64,000 nt of DNA from Elymus sibiricus (taxonomy: Eukaryota; Streptophyta; Magnoliopsida; Poales; Poaceae): positions 306,404,486 through 306,468,485 of the forward strand of contig CM077665.1 of NCBI GenBank assembly GCA_039707655.1, in the 5' to 3' direction. Shown one piece after another: positions 46,723 to 57,551 of the stretch. A program made the position numbers and the translations under genes. Position 1 is the stretch's first letter, and every line of letters starts with the position of its first letter. A model generated the notes under the pieces. That model was not told the origin of the DNA. It searched no databases and saw only the letters and a list, made by a program, of their open reading frames with translations.

Positions 46723-49700
46723 TGATACGTCTCCGTCGTATCTATAATTTTTGATTGTTTCATGCCATTATTATGCAACTTTCACATATTTTTGGCAACA
46801 TTTTATATGATTTATTGGACTAACCTATTGATCCAGTGCCCAGTGCCAGTTCCTGTTTGTTGCATGTTTTTTGTTTCGCAGAATATCCATATTAAACAAA
46901 GTCCAAACGCGATAAAAATTTATGGAGATTTTTTTTAATATTTGTTAATTTTGAGAAGTGGAATCAACGCAAACGGAGGCCCACAGCCCCCACGAGACAC
47001 CAGGGCGCGCTCTGGTGGGTTGTGCCCAGCTCGTAATTCGGCTGGAGCTCTCCTTCGGGCGCAAGGAAGCTAATTTTTGGATAAAAATCCCCTCAAAATT
47101 TCAGCCCGATCGGATTTATGGATCTCTGGGAATATAAGAAACGGTTTTCGGCCAGATCTTCGGGATTTACGGGTCTCCCGTTATGCTAGGAAGTTGGAGC
47201 ACAATTTATCCTTGATTGTCTATCTTTGTGTGAAGGTCGGGGGCGCACGATGGTTAACTCCTACCAACCTCCCCCCTAGGAGCATGCGTAGTAATACTTT
47301 GCTTCGAGAGAGCTAATAAAACTTTTGCAATAAGTATGTGAGTTCTTTATGACTAATGTGAGTCCATGGATTATACACACTCTTACCTTTCCACAATTTG
47401 CTAGCCTCTACGGTACCGTGCATTGCCCTTTCTCTCCTCGAGAGTCGGTGCAAACTTCGCCGATGCATCCAAACCCCGTGATATGATACGTTCTATCACA
47501 CATAAGCCTTATTATATCTTCCTCAAAACATCCACCATACCTACCTATTATGGCATTTCCATAGACATTCCGAGATATATTGCCATGCAACTTCCACCGC
47601 CTCCATTTTGATGACTTGAGCATTCATTGTCATATTGCATTACATGATCGTAAGATAGCTAGCATGATGTTTTCATGGCTTGTCCGTTTTTTTTTATATC
47701 TTTGCTAGGCTAGATCATTGCATTCATATAGAGTCATACTTTGTTTTACTATCGTTGTAATATTGAGTCGTAAGTAAATAGAAGTGTGATGATCATCATT
47801 ATTCATTATTAGAGCATGCCCCAATGATGAAAGGATGATGGAAACTATGATTCCCCCACAAGTCGGGATGAGGCTCCGGACAAAGAAAGAAAAGAAAAAG
47901 AAAAGATATATAAAAAAAGAAAAAGAAAAAAAAGAAAAGAAAGAAAAGAAAGAAAAAAGAAAGAAAGAAGAAGGAATAGGGGCATGCTAATTCCACACTT
48001 GTGCTTCAAAGTAGCACCATGTTTTTCATATAGAGAGTCTCCTGTGTTGTCACTTTCATATACTAGTGAGAATTTTTTATAGAGTTAGATGCATACCCAC
48101 TTAGTTTTCATATTGAGCTTTCATACACTTATAGATCTTAGTGCATCCGTTGCATGGCAATCCCTACTCCTCGCATTGATATCTATTGATGGGCATCTCC
48201 ATAGCCCGTTGATACGCTGAGTTGATGCGAGACTTTCTTCTCCACTTTTACCCCTTTGAAACCTACCACCATATTCTATTCCACCCATAGTGCTATATCC
48301 ATGGCTTGCGCTCATGTATTGCGTGAGAGTTGAAAATGCTGAAGCGCGTTAAAAAGTATGAACCAAATGGTTGGCTGACACCGGGGTAGTACATGATTTA
48401 TACTTTGTGTTAAGAAGACAGAGCATGACAAGGCTATATGATTTTGTAGGGATAACGTTCTTTAGCCTTGATATTTTGAAAGACATGATTGTTTGTTGGG
48501 ATGCCTAAGTATTAATGTCTTTATGTCAAAACTAGACTATTGCTTTGAATCACTTGTGTCTTAATATTCATGCCATGATTAGATATATGATCAAGATTAT
48601 GCTAGGTAGCATTCCACATCAAAATTATCTTTTTTATCATTTTCCTACTCGAGGACGAGCAGGAATTAAACTTGGGGATGCTGATACGTCTCCATCGTAT
48701 CTATAATTTTTGATTGTTTCATGCCATTATTATACAACTTTCACATATTTTTGGCAACATTTTATATGCTTTATTGGACTAACCTATTGATCCAGTGCCC
48801 AGTGCCAGTTCCTGTTTGTTGCATGTTTTTTGTTTCGCAGAATATCCATATCAAACGAAGTCCAAACGCGATAAAAATTTACGGAGATTTTTTTGGGAAT
48901 ATTTGTGAATTTTGAGAAGTAAAATCAACATAAACGGAGGCCCACAGCCCCCACGTGACACCAGGGCGCGCCCCCAGGGCCCAGGCGCGCCCTGGTGTGT
49001 TGTGCCCAGCTCGTAAGTCGGTTGGAGCTCTCCTTCGGGCGCAAGGAAGCTAATTTCTGGATAAAAATCCCCTCAAAATTTTAGTCCGATCGGAGTTATG
49101 GATCTCCAGGAATATAAGAAACGGTTTTCGGCCAGAAAACAGGAACGCGAAACAGAAGAGAACAAAGAGGGAGATCCAATCTAGGAGGGGCTCCTGCCCC
49201 TCCGCCGCCATGGAGCCATGGACCAGAGGGCGAACTCTCCTACCATCTAGGGGGGAGGCCAAGGAAGAAGAAGAAGGAGGGGGGATCTCTCCCCCTCTCT
49301 CCCGGTGGCGCCGAAATGCCGTCGGGGCAATCATCGTGACGACGATCTACATCAACAATATTGCCGCCGTCAACACCAACTCTCTCCCCCTCTATGCAGC
49401 GGTGTAACACCTCTCTTCCCCGCTGTAATCTCTACTTAAACATGGTGCTCAAGTCCATATATTATTTCCCAATGATATTTGGCTATCCTATGATGTTTGA
49501 GTAGATCTCTTTTGTCCTATGGTTTAATTGTGGTATGATGTTATGGATGTGAGTTGTATGTTGATATGGTGCTGTCCTATAGTGCCCTTCGTGTCGCGCA
49601 AACGTGAGGGATCCCCACTGTAGGGTGTTGCAATATGTTCATGATTTTCCTATGGTGGGTTGCTTGAGTGACATAAACATAAACCCGAGTAGGTGGGTTG

Positions 49701-50206
49701 TTTGCGTATGGGAGTAAAGGGGACTTGATACTAAATGCTATGGTTGGGTTTTACCTTAATGAACTTTGGTAGTTGCGGATGCTTGCTAGAGTTCCAATCA
49801 TAAGTGCATATGATCCAAGTACGGAAAGTGTGTTAGCGTATGCCTCTCCCTCATTGCATATGACAAGTATCTATCGTATTATATTCAATTGCCTAGGGAC
49901 AATCTTTCTCTTGCGTTACACAAAAAGCTATCTACCAAGTTATTTACTTTTATTGTTCTTTTATTAAAACAACACCTAACTTTTATTTCCACGTTCTTTA
50001 TTATCTTACAAAGTACTTCTAGTTTTATTCCCGCAAAGTAGTTTCATACTTGTTCTAGGTAAAGCAAGCATTAGCGTGCGTAGAGTTGTATCGGTGGTCG
50101 ATAGAACTTGAGGAAATATTTGTTCTACCTTTAGCTCCTCGTTGGGTTCGACACTCTTACTTATCGAAAAAGGCTACAAACGATCCCCAACACTTGTGGG
50201 TTATCA
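46723..50206 (+). mobile_element. Plus-strand Athila-like element with internally deleted 5' LTR (TSD TGAAG)
   Basis: 3.5 kb, inserted in the 5' LTR of element A. The 5' LTR is present only as its first ~430 bp (46723-47152), matching 48682-49140. It then jumps into 3' internal sequence (47153-48681), followed by a polypurine-side motif and a full 3' LTR (48682-50206). The primer site and most internal sequence are missing. Both outer ends and the duplication are intact, so the deletion happened inside the element. Confidence 0.88.
48682..50206 (+). repeat. 3' LTR of the inserted plus-strand element
   Basis: 1525 bp, TGATACGTCTCCATCG...CTTGTGGGTTATCA, closely related to the LTR at 55207-56764 (opposite strand). 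Confidence 0.88.
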
Positions 50207-50211
50207 TGAAG
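50207..50211. repeat. Target-site duplication TGAAG (right copy)
   Basis: Exact repeat of 46718-46722. Confidence 0.9.
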
Positions 50212-50900
50212 CAATATAGTAGCGATAACTATTTCCCTAAGTGAGAACCAAGGTTATTGAAGAAATAGGAGAATCACAACAACCCGTCTTTCAAGCAGTA
50301 CGTGCACACACAAAACCAAACACTTGCACCCAACGGGGGCAAGAGGGTTGTCAAGCCCCTTGAACTCGTTACTTGCAAGGATTATTTCTGATAGTGGTAG
50401 ATAGATAATGATAAAATAAAAATAAAATAAAAGTAAAAAAATTGCAGCAAGGTATTTTTAGGTTTTTAGCAAATAAGATTAAGTAGACCCCAGGCCCATA
50501 GTGTTCACTAGAGGCTTCTCTCTCGAAAGTAGCATGCGGTGGGTAGACAAATTATTGTTGGGCAATTGATAGAAAAGCGCATAGTTATGATTATGTATTC
50601 ACATCAATGATCATGTATATAGGCATCACATCCGTGACAAGTAGACCGAAACGATTCTGCATCTACTACTATTAGTCCACCAATTGACCGCTATCCAACA
50701 TGCATCTATGGTATTAAGTTTATGCAAACAGAGTAAGCTTTAAGCAACATGACATGTTGTAGACAAAGTAGTACAAGCAATATGTTCAAACCCCGTTGTT
50801 TTATCCTTAGTAGCAACAATACAATATGTGTCTTGTCCCATTCTGTCATTGGGCTATAGAGCATCGCAAGATTGAACCCACTACAATGCACACCTCCCAT

Positions 50901-51895
50901 TGAATAGAAACACTGTGTTAAAATTTCAGCTCAAGATCACGTTCCAGAAATAAATTAAAATTTATATACTGGACGCAAAGTTTCTGTTTCAGATTCAGCA
51001 TCACTTCTACTCATGCTATGAATCATCCTAACGGTTCTACTTGGCACAAACACTAAATAAACCATAAAAACACAATCATAACAGAGGCATAATTGTGTCA
51101 ACACTCAAAAACAGAAAGGAAAAAGCAAAAATTTATTCATTCATTGGGTTGCCTCCCAACAAGCGCTATCGTTTTACGCCCCTAGCTAGGCATGATGATT
51201 TCAATGATGCTCACATAAAAATTAGTAATTGAAATATGAAAAAGAGCATCATGAATAGCATGAAAAACACATTTAAGTCTAACACACTTCCTATGCATAG
51301 GGAGTTTGTGAGCAAACAATTTATGGGAACAAGAATCAACTATCATAGGAAGGCAAAACATGCATAACTTCAAAACTTTGAACACATACAGAGGAAACTT
51401 GATATTATTGCAATTCCTACAATCATTCTTTTCATGATGCACAAGCATAGAATTTTCTTTACTCTCCACATAAACAAATTCCTTATCATCCATAGTAGTG
51501 GGAGCAAACTCGACAAAATAACTATCATGAGACACTTGATTGACATAACCACATTGCAAATTAAAACCATGATGATTAGTTTCATGGTTATCATTACTCA
51601 TTATAGCATATGTATCATTACCATCATATGAATAGGAGGCATGCAATCATCATAATAAATTTGCCCATCAAAACTTGGGGGACTAAAAATATCATCTTCA
51701 TCAAACATAGCATCCCCAAGCTTGTGGCTTTGCATACATTTGCATAATTGAAATTAATAGAATTTATAGTAACATCATTGCAATCATGCTTTTCAATCAA
51801 GGAGCTATCATGAATCACCTTATAAATTTCTTCTTTCAACACTTCATCAAAATTTTCAGATTCATGATTTTCAAGCAAAACTTCATAGAGATAGT
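50901..51895 (-). mobile_element. Fragment of an Athila-like internal region carrying the 3' part of an unknown ORF
   Basis: It joins the truncated LTR of element A on the left and a different internal segment on the right near 51895. The left 240 bp align with 45612-45858 of element A. Both edges look like deletion or recombination joints, since no LTR end or duplication is present. Confidence 0.55.
51182..51895 (-). pseudogene. Truncated, frameshifted paralog of the element-encoded unknown protein
   Basis: On the minus strand a frame enters at 51895 (LLENHESENFDEVLKEE) and shifts frame near 51720. It goes on as an acidic, Asn/His-rich protein (51646-51182) containing LPMHRKCVRLKC, which matches MPMHRQRVRLHC in the ORF at 53748-54533. 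The N-terminal part is missing because of the joint at 51895. Function unknown; it belongs to the same non-autonomous retrotransposon group. Confidence 0.6.
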
Positions 51896-53747
51896 CAAGT
51901 GCTTAGGTATGGAGGCTGTTTTGAGCAAGATATAAGGAGGTTTATGTGTGACAGAGTGTATCATATCACAGGGTTTGGATGTAGCGGCGAAGTTCACATC
52001 GATGCTCGAGGTGAGAATGGGCGATTCACGGTACCGAAGAGGCTAGCAAAATATGAGGAGATGAGGTTGCGTATATCCACGGATTCACATTAGTCATAAA
52101 GAACTCATATATTTATTGCAAAGTTTTATTAGTTTTATCACAAATCAAAGTACTACTCGCATGCCCCTATGGAGGAGGTTGGGAGGAGTAAACAATCGCG
52201 CGCCTCCGACCCGGAACAACACTAGGATTTCAACGAGGAATACAAATGCTCACACATCCCCACCATGCCTTTTACCAATATTTAGACAAACGGGAAATTA
52301 ACACCTCTTAATACCGATACTCCTACGAACCGACAATCATGCACTGATACCCTTTCATATTACCACATCAATATCATTAACCCACAATTTCTCTTTTATG
52401 TGATACATGAAGGTTTTGATTATCACTCATTGAATACCTATTAATTTTTGGACTAGTCCTATAACCGATGCAATTACCGTCGCTGCTTATTAACTCTCAA
52501 ACAAATATAAGTGAAGAACGAGAGCTTAATATCTTTCTACAAAAGACCACACTCTAATAAATATAAGTGAAGCAAAAGAGCATTCTACAAATAACGGTTT
52601 TCGATATATAGAGAAACAGGCATCCAACTTCAAATGATATAAGTGAAGCACATTAAGCATTCTATAAAGTCATACTCAGAAGATGTAAGTGAAGCACAAA
52701 GAGCATTCTATAAATAAACCACGGAATTTCCCATACCAGCATGGTGCATTGGTAAAAGAAAAAAATAAAAGGCACACGACGCTCCAAGAATTTACGCATA
52801 TCATGTGAACAAAACAAAAACCAAGACTTATCGATAATTGTTGAAGAAGAAAGATGGGATGCCTTCTGGGGCATCCCCAAGCTTAGGCGCTTGAGTCTCC
52901 TTGAATATTTACTTGGGGTGCCTTGGGCATCCCGAAGATTGAACTCTTGCCTCTCCTTGTTCCTCTCATATCGAAACCTGCTCGACCTTCGAACACTTCA
53001 TCCATACAAAACTTAACAAAACTTTTATTAGAAAGGTTAGTACATGTAACATTGAATCTCATCATATCCTGCCATAAAATTATTGTATAATTATAATCTA
53101 ACATTACCTACTGTACACTATCACAATTCTATGGCTCCCAAGTAAATGGGGCTCAACAAGAACTCAAACATAAGCAGTCAAAGCAACTATAACAGCAATC
53201 TATGAAAAACAGGACAATCGGTTAAGATGTATATGAAACCTATACTTCCTTAACTCAAACAATTCTAAAAAATTAGGACGTAATAAATAATTTGCATAGA
53301 AGTATTTTTTAAAAATTTCAGAATTTTTGCACGCTCGAGTAAAATATGAAAATTCAAACACTACAACAAAAGTGTCTGTTTTTACAAAGCACATATCAAA
53401 CAAGCAATTTAAACATCCTAAAGGTAATTCTTGGAACATTATTTTTATAATACAATGGATTTGTACAAGGGGATAATTTTTTTTTTTTAAAGTTATTGTA
53501 ATCAAGACTCACAAAGTTTCCATGGGCATGAAGAAAGTTTAAGGCTAGCCCCCACTTTAACGGTGATCGTCTTTCTCACTTTCACTTTTCTTTTTGAAAA
53601 GGTTTTAGGTTCCCCACTTTATTTTTTTGTTTTTAATAATTTTAAAAGCACACAACAAAAAGAAATGACTCTCTCAAACTTCTGGGTTGTCTCACTGGCA
53701 GTGCTTTCTTTAAAGCCATTAAGTTAGGCATATAGTGCTCAAGTAAG

Positions 53748-55085
53748 TCATCCACCCGGATCCCAAGGTATATCAAAGACAATTTTAGTTAGAAATGATT
53801 TGTAATTTTGTAGTGAGCACAAAGTAATATATATCATGTAACAATGAAGTCTAACTCTCTGCCTATGCATTGGCATGCCATAAAAGAACAATTCATTCAC
53901 ACAAAGTAAAGGCCAATACATAGCATAAGTAGTTTCTTGCAATTTTATCGTATTGGAAACATAAAGAGGTGAAGATTTGGTTCCTCTCTCATAATTATTG
54001 CAAGTAGGAGCAGAAAGAACATGCATATTATGTCCATGAAAATCATCATGTGTAGTAGTAAAACACAATCCATCAATATAATCCTTAATAAGCACAAACT
54101 TCTCCGATATAGTGTTGTTGGGAGAATTCAAAAAGATAATAGAACTATCATGCGTGGGTGCAATAGCTACAATTTCATGCTTAACATAAGGAACTATAGC
54201 AAGTTCATCTTCATAAGCATAATTCATATTGGGATCATGGCCACAAGTATAGCAAGCATCAAGCTCATCAAAAAGGGATATTTTAAACGAATCCAAGGGA
54301 TCATAGCAATCATCATAGCATTCATCCTTCGGTATGTGCGAAGGGAAATTAAAAAATGTATGAGTTGAAGAGTTACTCTCATTAGAAGGTGGGCATGGAT
54401 AGCTAATCCACTCTTCCTCCTTTTGTTCTTCGTTCTCCTCCTCATCTTGTTCATCTAATGAGCTCATAGTTTCAGCAATTTCTTCTTCCATAGATTCCTG
54501 CAAAATATTAGTCTCTTCCAAGGCAGAAGACATTCTCTCAATAAATTATTTAACATAAGAATTAGAAGCATAGTTTTCATAGAAATATTTTAATATGGAA
54601 AAAAATTCAGATTTGTAAAGAGTAGCATCATACTTTTCAATCAAAGAAGCAGTTTCATATGCACCCTTAAAACCAACAAATTCTTCAATTTGTTCAACAT
54701 CATAATAACAATAGGCATCCTTGACATAAGAAGATAACATTTCATTATCATTAAACACACATTGATAGGGAAGGTGTTCTTTAGTGTCTTCAGAATAACG
54801 AGAAAAATCATGTATTTCGCGTAAATTCCAAGCATACCAACACAAAGAATTAATTTGATGCCACAATAGTTTCCCTTTTTGAGATAAGCGGTGTCGCACA
54901 TAGTAAGCATGCTCATTTAAAGTTTTTCCCCTCAACTAAGCTAGTTGGGTTTTTAGCACGAGCACAAAGGGATCGACGATGATCCAAGTAATAAGCTTCA
55001 GCAGTATAGTAGATTTTGGGTGGTTCCTCAACCTCTGGGTTAGCAAGTACAACTATTTTTTTGGTATTTTGCGCTTCCTACCCAT
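53748..55085 (-). pseudogene. Element-encoded protein of unknown function (about 445 codons, broken)
   Basis: It starts with an ATG at 55085 encoding the basic stretch MGRKRKIPKK, which resembles a nuclear-localisation signal. The frame then slips at a run of seven A, continues in another frame (EEPPKIYYTAEAYYLDHRRS) and returns to the first frame near 54935. It is open to 54546 (RHRLSQKGKLLWHQINSLC), has one TAA at 54546-54548, then stays open to 53748, with the acidic stretch DEQDEEENEEQKEEE and the MPMHRQRVRLHC motif near its end. I know no domain for it. A related but divergent ORF lies at 51182-51895, so the coding region seems to be shared by the element group. It could be a divergent gag, since it follows the primer site directly. 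No protease or RT accompanies it. Confidence 0.55.
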
Positions 55086-55178
55086 AACTAAAGATAGAAA
55101 GCAACTAAGAACAGAAAATAAAACATAGTGATAAAGCAAACAAGAACACACGAGAATAACAACCGCTACGCTATTGCT

Positions 55179-55195
55179 CCCCGGCAACAGCGCCA
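55179..55195 (-). other. Primer binding site of element B, tRNA-Asp type
   Basis: On the minus strand TGGCGCTGTTGCCGGGG starts 11 bases after the LTR end, one base different from the complement of the tRNA-Asp 3' end found at 62354-62370. Confidence 0.85.
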
Positions 55196-55206
55196 GAAAA
55201 AGGTCT

Positions 55207-56764
55207 TGATAACCCACAAGTGTAGGGGATCGTTTGTAGCCTTTTTTGACAAATAAGAGTGTCGAACCCAACGAGGAGCTAAAGGTAGAATTAATGTTCT
55301 CTCAAGTTCTATCGACCACTGATACAACTCTACGCACGCTAACGCTTACTTTACCTAGAACAAGTATGAAACTACTTTGTGGGAAGGAAACTAGAAGTAC
55401 TTAGTAAGTGTGATAGATAGGTTTGCAAGATAATAAAGAACAAGTATATAAAAGTTAGGGGATATTTAGAGAAATATTAAATCAGTTAATTGTTTAGTAG
55501 AAAGCTTTTTGTAGCACAAGAGAAAGATTGTGCATAGGCAATTGAATATAACATGGTACATACTTGTCATATGCAATGAGGGAGAGGCATACACTAACAC
55601 ACTTTCCGTACTTGGATCATATGCACTTATGATTGGACCTCTAGCAAGCATCCGCAACTACTAGAAAACATTAAGGGAAACCCAACCATAGCATTAAACA
55701 TCAAGTCCTCTTTACTCCCATACGCAAACAATCCCCTTACTCGGGTGTAAGCTTCTATAACTCTAGCCACCCACTATAATCGAATCATGAACATATTGCA
55801 AACCCTCCAACGGGATTCCCTCACATGTGCGCCTCACGGAAGGCACCTTAGGACAGCACCATATCAACATAAAACTCATATCAATAACATCATACCACAA
55901 TTAACCCATAGGACAAAAGAAATCTACTCAAACATCATAGGATAGCCACACATCATTGGATAATAATATATAGCATTAAGAACCATGTTTAAGTAGAGAT
56001 TACAGTGGGGAAGAGAGGTTTTACACTGCTGAATAGAGGGGGAGAGATTTGGTGGTGACGGCGGCGAAGTTGTTGGTGTAGATCGCCGTCACGATGGTTG
56101 CCTCGGCGGTGCTCCCGCACCACTGGGAGAGAGGGGGAGAGAGCCCCCCTCCTTCTTCTTCTTTTTTCCTTGGCCTCGTCCCTAGGTGGTAGGAGAGTAT
56201 ACCCTCTGGTCCATGTCCGCCATGGCTCCCGGAGGGCAGGAGCCCCTCCGAGATTGGATCTATCTCTCTCTCTCTCTCTCTTCTGTTTTCGCGGCTGGTT
56301 TCTGACCCCTTCGCCGTTTCTTAAATATCCGGAGATCCGTAACTTCGACCGGGATGAAATTTTGAGGGGACTTTTACCACGAAAATATATTTCTTGCGGC
56401 GAAAGTAGGGCCCCAACCGACTTAGGGGTGTCCAGGAGCTATCAGGGCATGGCCACCCCCTAATCGCGCCTTGATGGGTACTGGGCCCCTCGGGCATTGT
56501 ATTGCGTTGATTCCGACTCTCAAAAATCACATATATTCCAAAATAAATCTCCGTAAATTTTTATCACGTTTGGACTTCGTTTGATATGGATTTTCTGTGA
56601 AACAAAAAAGACACAAAAAACAAGAACTGGCACTGGGCACTAGGTCAATAGGTTAGTGCTCAAAAATAATATAAATTGGTAAATAAATACCCAAAAAGTA
56701 TCCAAGAATGATAATATTATAGCATGGAACAATAAAAAATTATAGATACATTGGAGACGTATTA
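55207..56764 (-). repeat. 5' LTR of element B
   Basis: 1558 bp on the minus strand, from TAATACGTCTCCAATG (TG changed to TA at the edge) to CTTGTGGGTTATCA. Aligned along its length with 48682-50206. Contains a TCTCTCTC run at 56260-56280 and no coding sequence. Confidence 0.85.
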
Positions 56765-57217
56765 GCTCCCCGTCATAGAAAAAGGATCTTGTCTCTGGAA
56801 TCCTGAAATCGGTAGCGATACCCATCCTTTTAAACATGGATTCATACTCACAGTTTTGGTTTTGCAAGTCAATGATTTGAGCTTGGAGATGATTGATCCG
56901 ATCTTGAAGCTTGAAGAGAGCCTCCCCCACGTTCCTAGTGTCCAGCTTGTTCTCCCGGATGAATTATGTGATCATAGAGTGATTAGCACTCAAACCATAT
57001 TCAACCATCCCTTGGCACTTCAAGATTTCCTGCTCCATCGCTGCAAGCCTGACCTCCTCGCTCCCCTCCTTCTTTGGGCCTTGGACATCCCGAATGTGGA
57101 GCACCCCTTCACGCATCTCAATGGCTTGAGGGTGCTTCATCACCTCTGGCAGGTAGGGGTTGATGACCTGCTTGAAGACTTGTCCTTGGAGGAGCTTGAC
57201 GGCATCATGCCGATCTG
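56765..57217 (-). pseudogene. Accessory ORF after integrase, coiled-coil protein, broken and cut
   Basis: It starts MPSSSSKDKSSS at 57217, shifts frame within about 40 bases, then is open through HPQAIEMREGVLHIRDVQG and VRLAAMEQEILKCQG to a TAA near 56965. After the stop the same frame continues with LFKLQDRINHLQAQIIDL, a heptad-like leucine/isoleucine pattern suggesting a coiled coil, and ends at FYDGE where element B begins. Athila-lineage elements carry an extra ORF at this place, in some called envelope-like, but no membrane segment is visible here. Role unknown. Confidence 0.65.
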
Positions 57218-57551
57218 GATCTGTCAGAAAAACAGCCCAAAACAAGAACAGAGGGGAAACTTGCGATGCGGTGGTCAAAACCGACGAGAGTATATATAAT
57301 GAATTTTTCTAGGTTAGAATACGTGCCCAGGAAGAAAACGGAGTCTAGGAGGCACACGAGGGCCCCACAAGCTATTAGTGCGTGCCCAGGGGGGTGGGCG
57401 CGCCCTGTTGGCTTGTGCCTCCCTCGTGGGTCCCCCTGACTCGTTGTTATTTTTGGATTTTTTCTAAAATACCAAAACCAACAGAACATATTTTTTTGGA
57501 ATTTTTGGAGTCGGTTTACTTACCGTATCACACACATACCCCTTTTCAGCT
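57218..57551 (-). other. Spacer between integrase and accessory ORF
   Basis: Non-coding, with a GGGCGCGCCC motif (57398-57407) and TATATATA on the minus strand near 57293. The latter could be a promoter for a subgenomic transcript of the accessory ORF, but nothing else supports this. Confidence 0.4.

Larger units (their letters stand above)
41513..50900 (-). mobile_element. Non-autonomous Athila-like element (element A), minus strand, 5' LTR truncated and interrupted
   Basis: 3' LTR 41513-43070, polypurine-side motif 43071-43100 (minus strand CTCGAGGACGAG...GGAATTAAGCTTGGGG), and a non-coding internal region up to 46689. A degenerate tRNA-Asp-like primer site is at about 46643-46661. The 5' LTR starts at 46690 (TGTTGGGTTTTTCCCC), is interrupted by the element at 46723-50206 and resumes at 50207. 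It stops abruptly near 50900 at the position equivalent to 42241, so about 830 bp of this LTR are lost. No gag-pol frame was recognised. Confidence 0.72.
51896..56764 (-). mobile_element. Athila-like non-autonomous element B, minus strand (5' LTR plus internal region)
   Basis: 5' LTR 55207-56764, tRNA-Asp-type primer site 55179-55195, unknown ORF 53748-55085, then non-coding sequence to 51896. The stretch 51900-53500 aligns with 44260-45850 of element A, including the GAAGCAC repeats and the hairpin. The 3' LTR is missing. The LTR edge at 56764 cuts into the accessory ORF of the Athila element to the right, so B probably inserted there (GCTCC at 56765-56769 would be one target copy). Confidence 0.7.

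Noticed and set aside
47870..47970. Lys/Arg-rich or Phe-rich frame in an AAAGAAAAAG tract
   Set aside because: Simple purine-rich low-complexity DNA corresponding to the pyrimidine tract at 43800-43885.
55040..55085. Programmed -1 frameshift at the A AAA AAA run followed at once by TAG
   Set aside because: The heptamer is in the right phase and the -1 frame is open, but a second compensating slip near 54940 and a nonsense codon in the same ORF make simple homopolymer decay more likely.
57205..57551. Separate gene antisense to the integrase-accessory spacer
   Set aside because: The frames carry no domain and the segment is accounted for as retrotransposon spacer.
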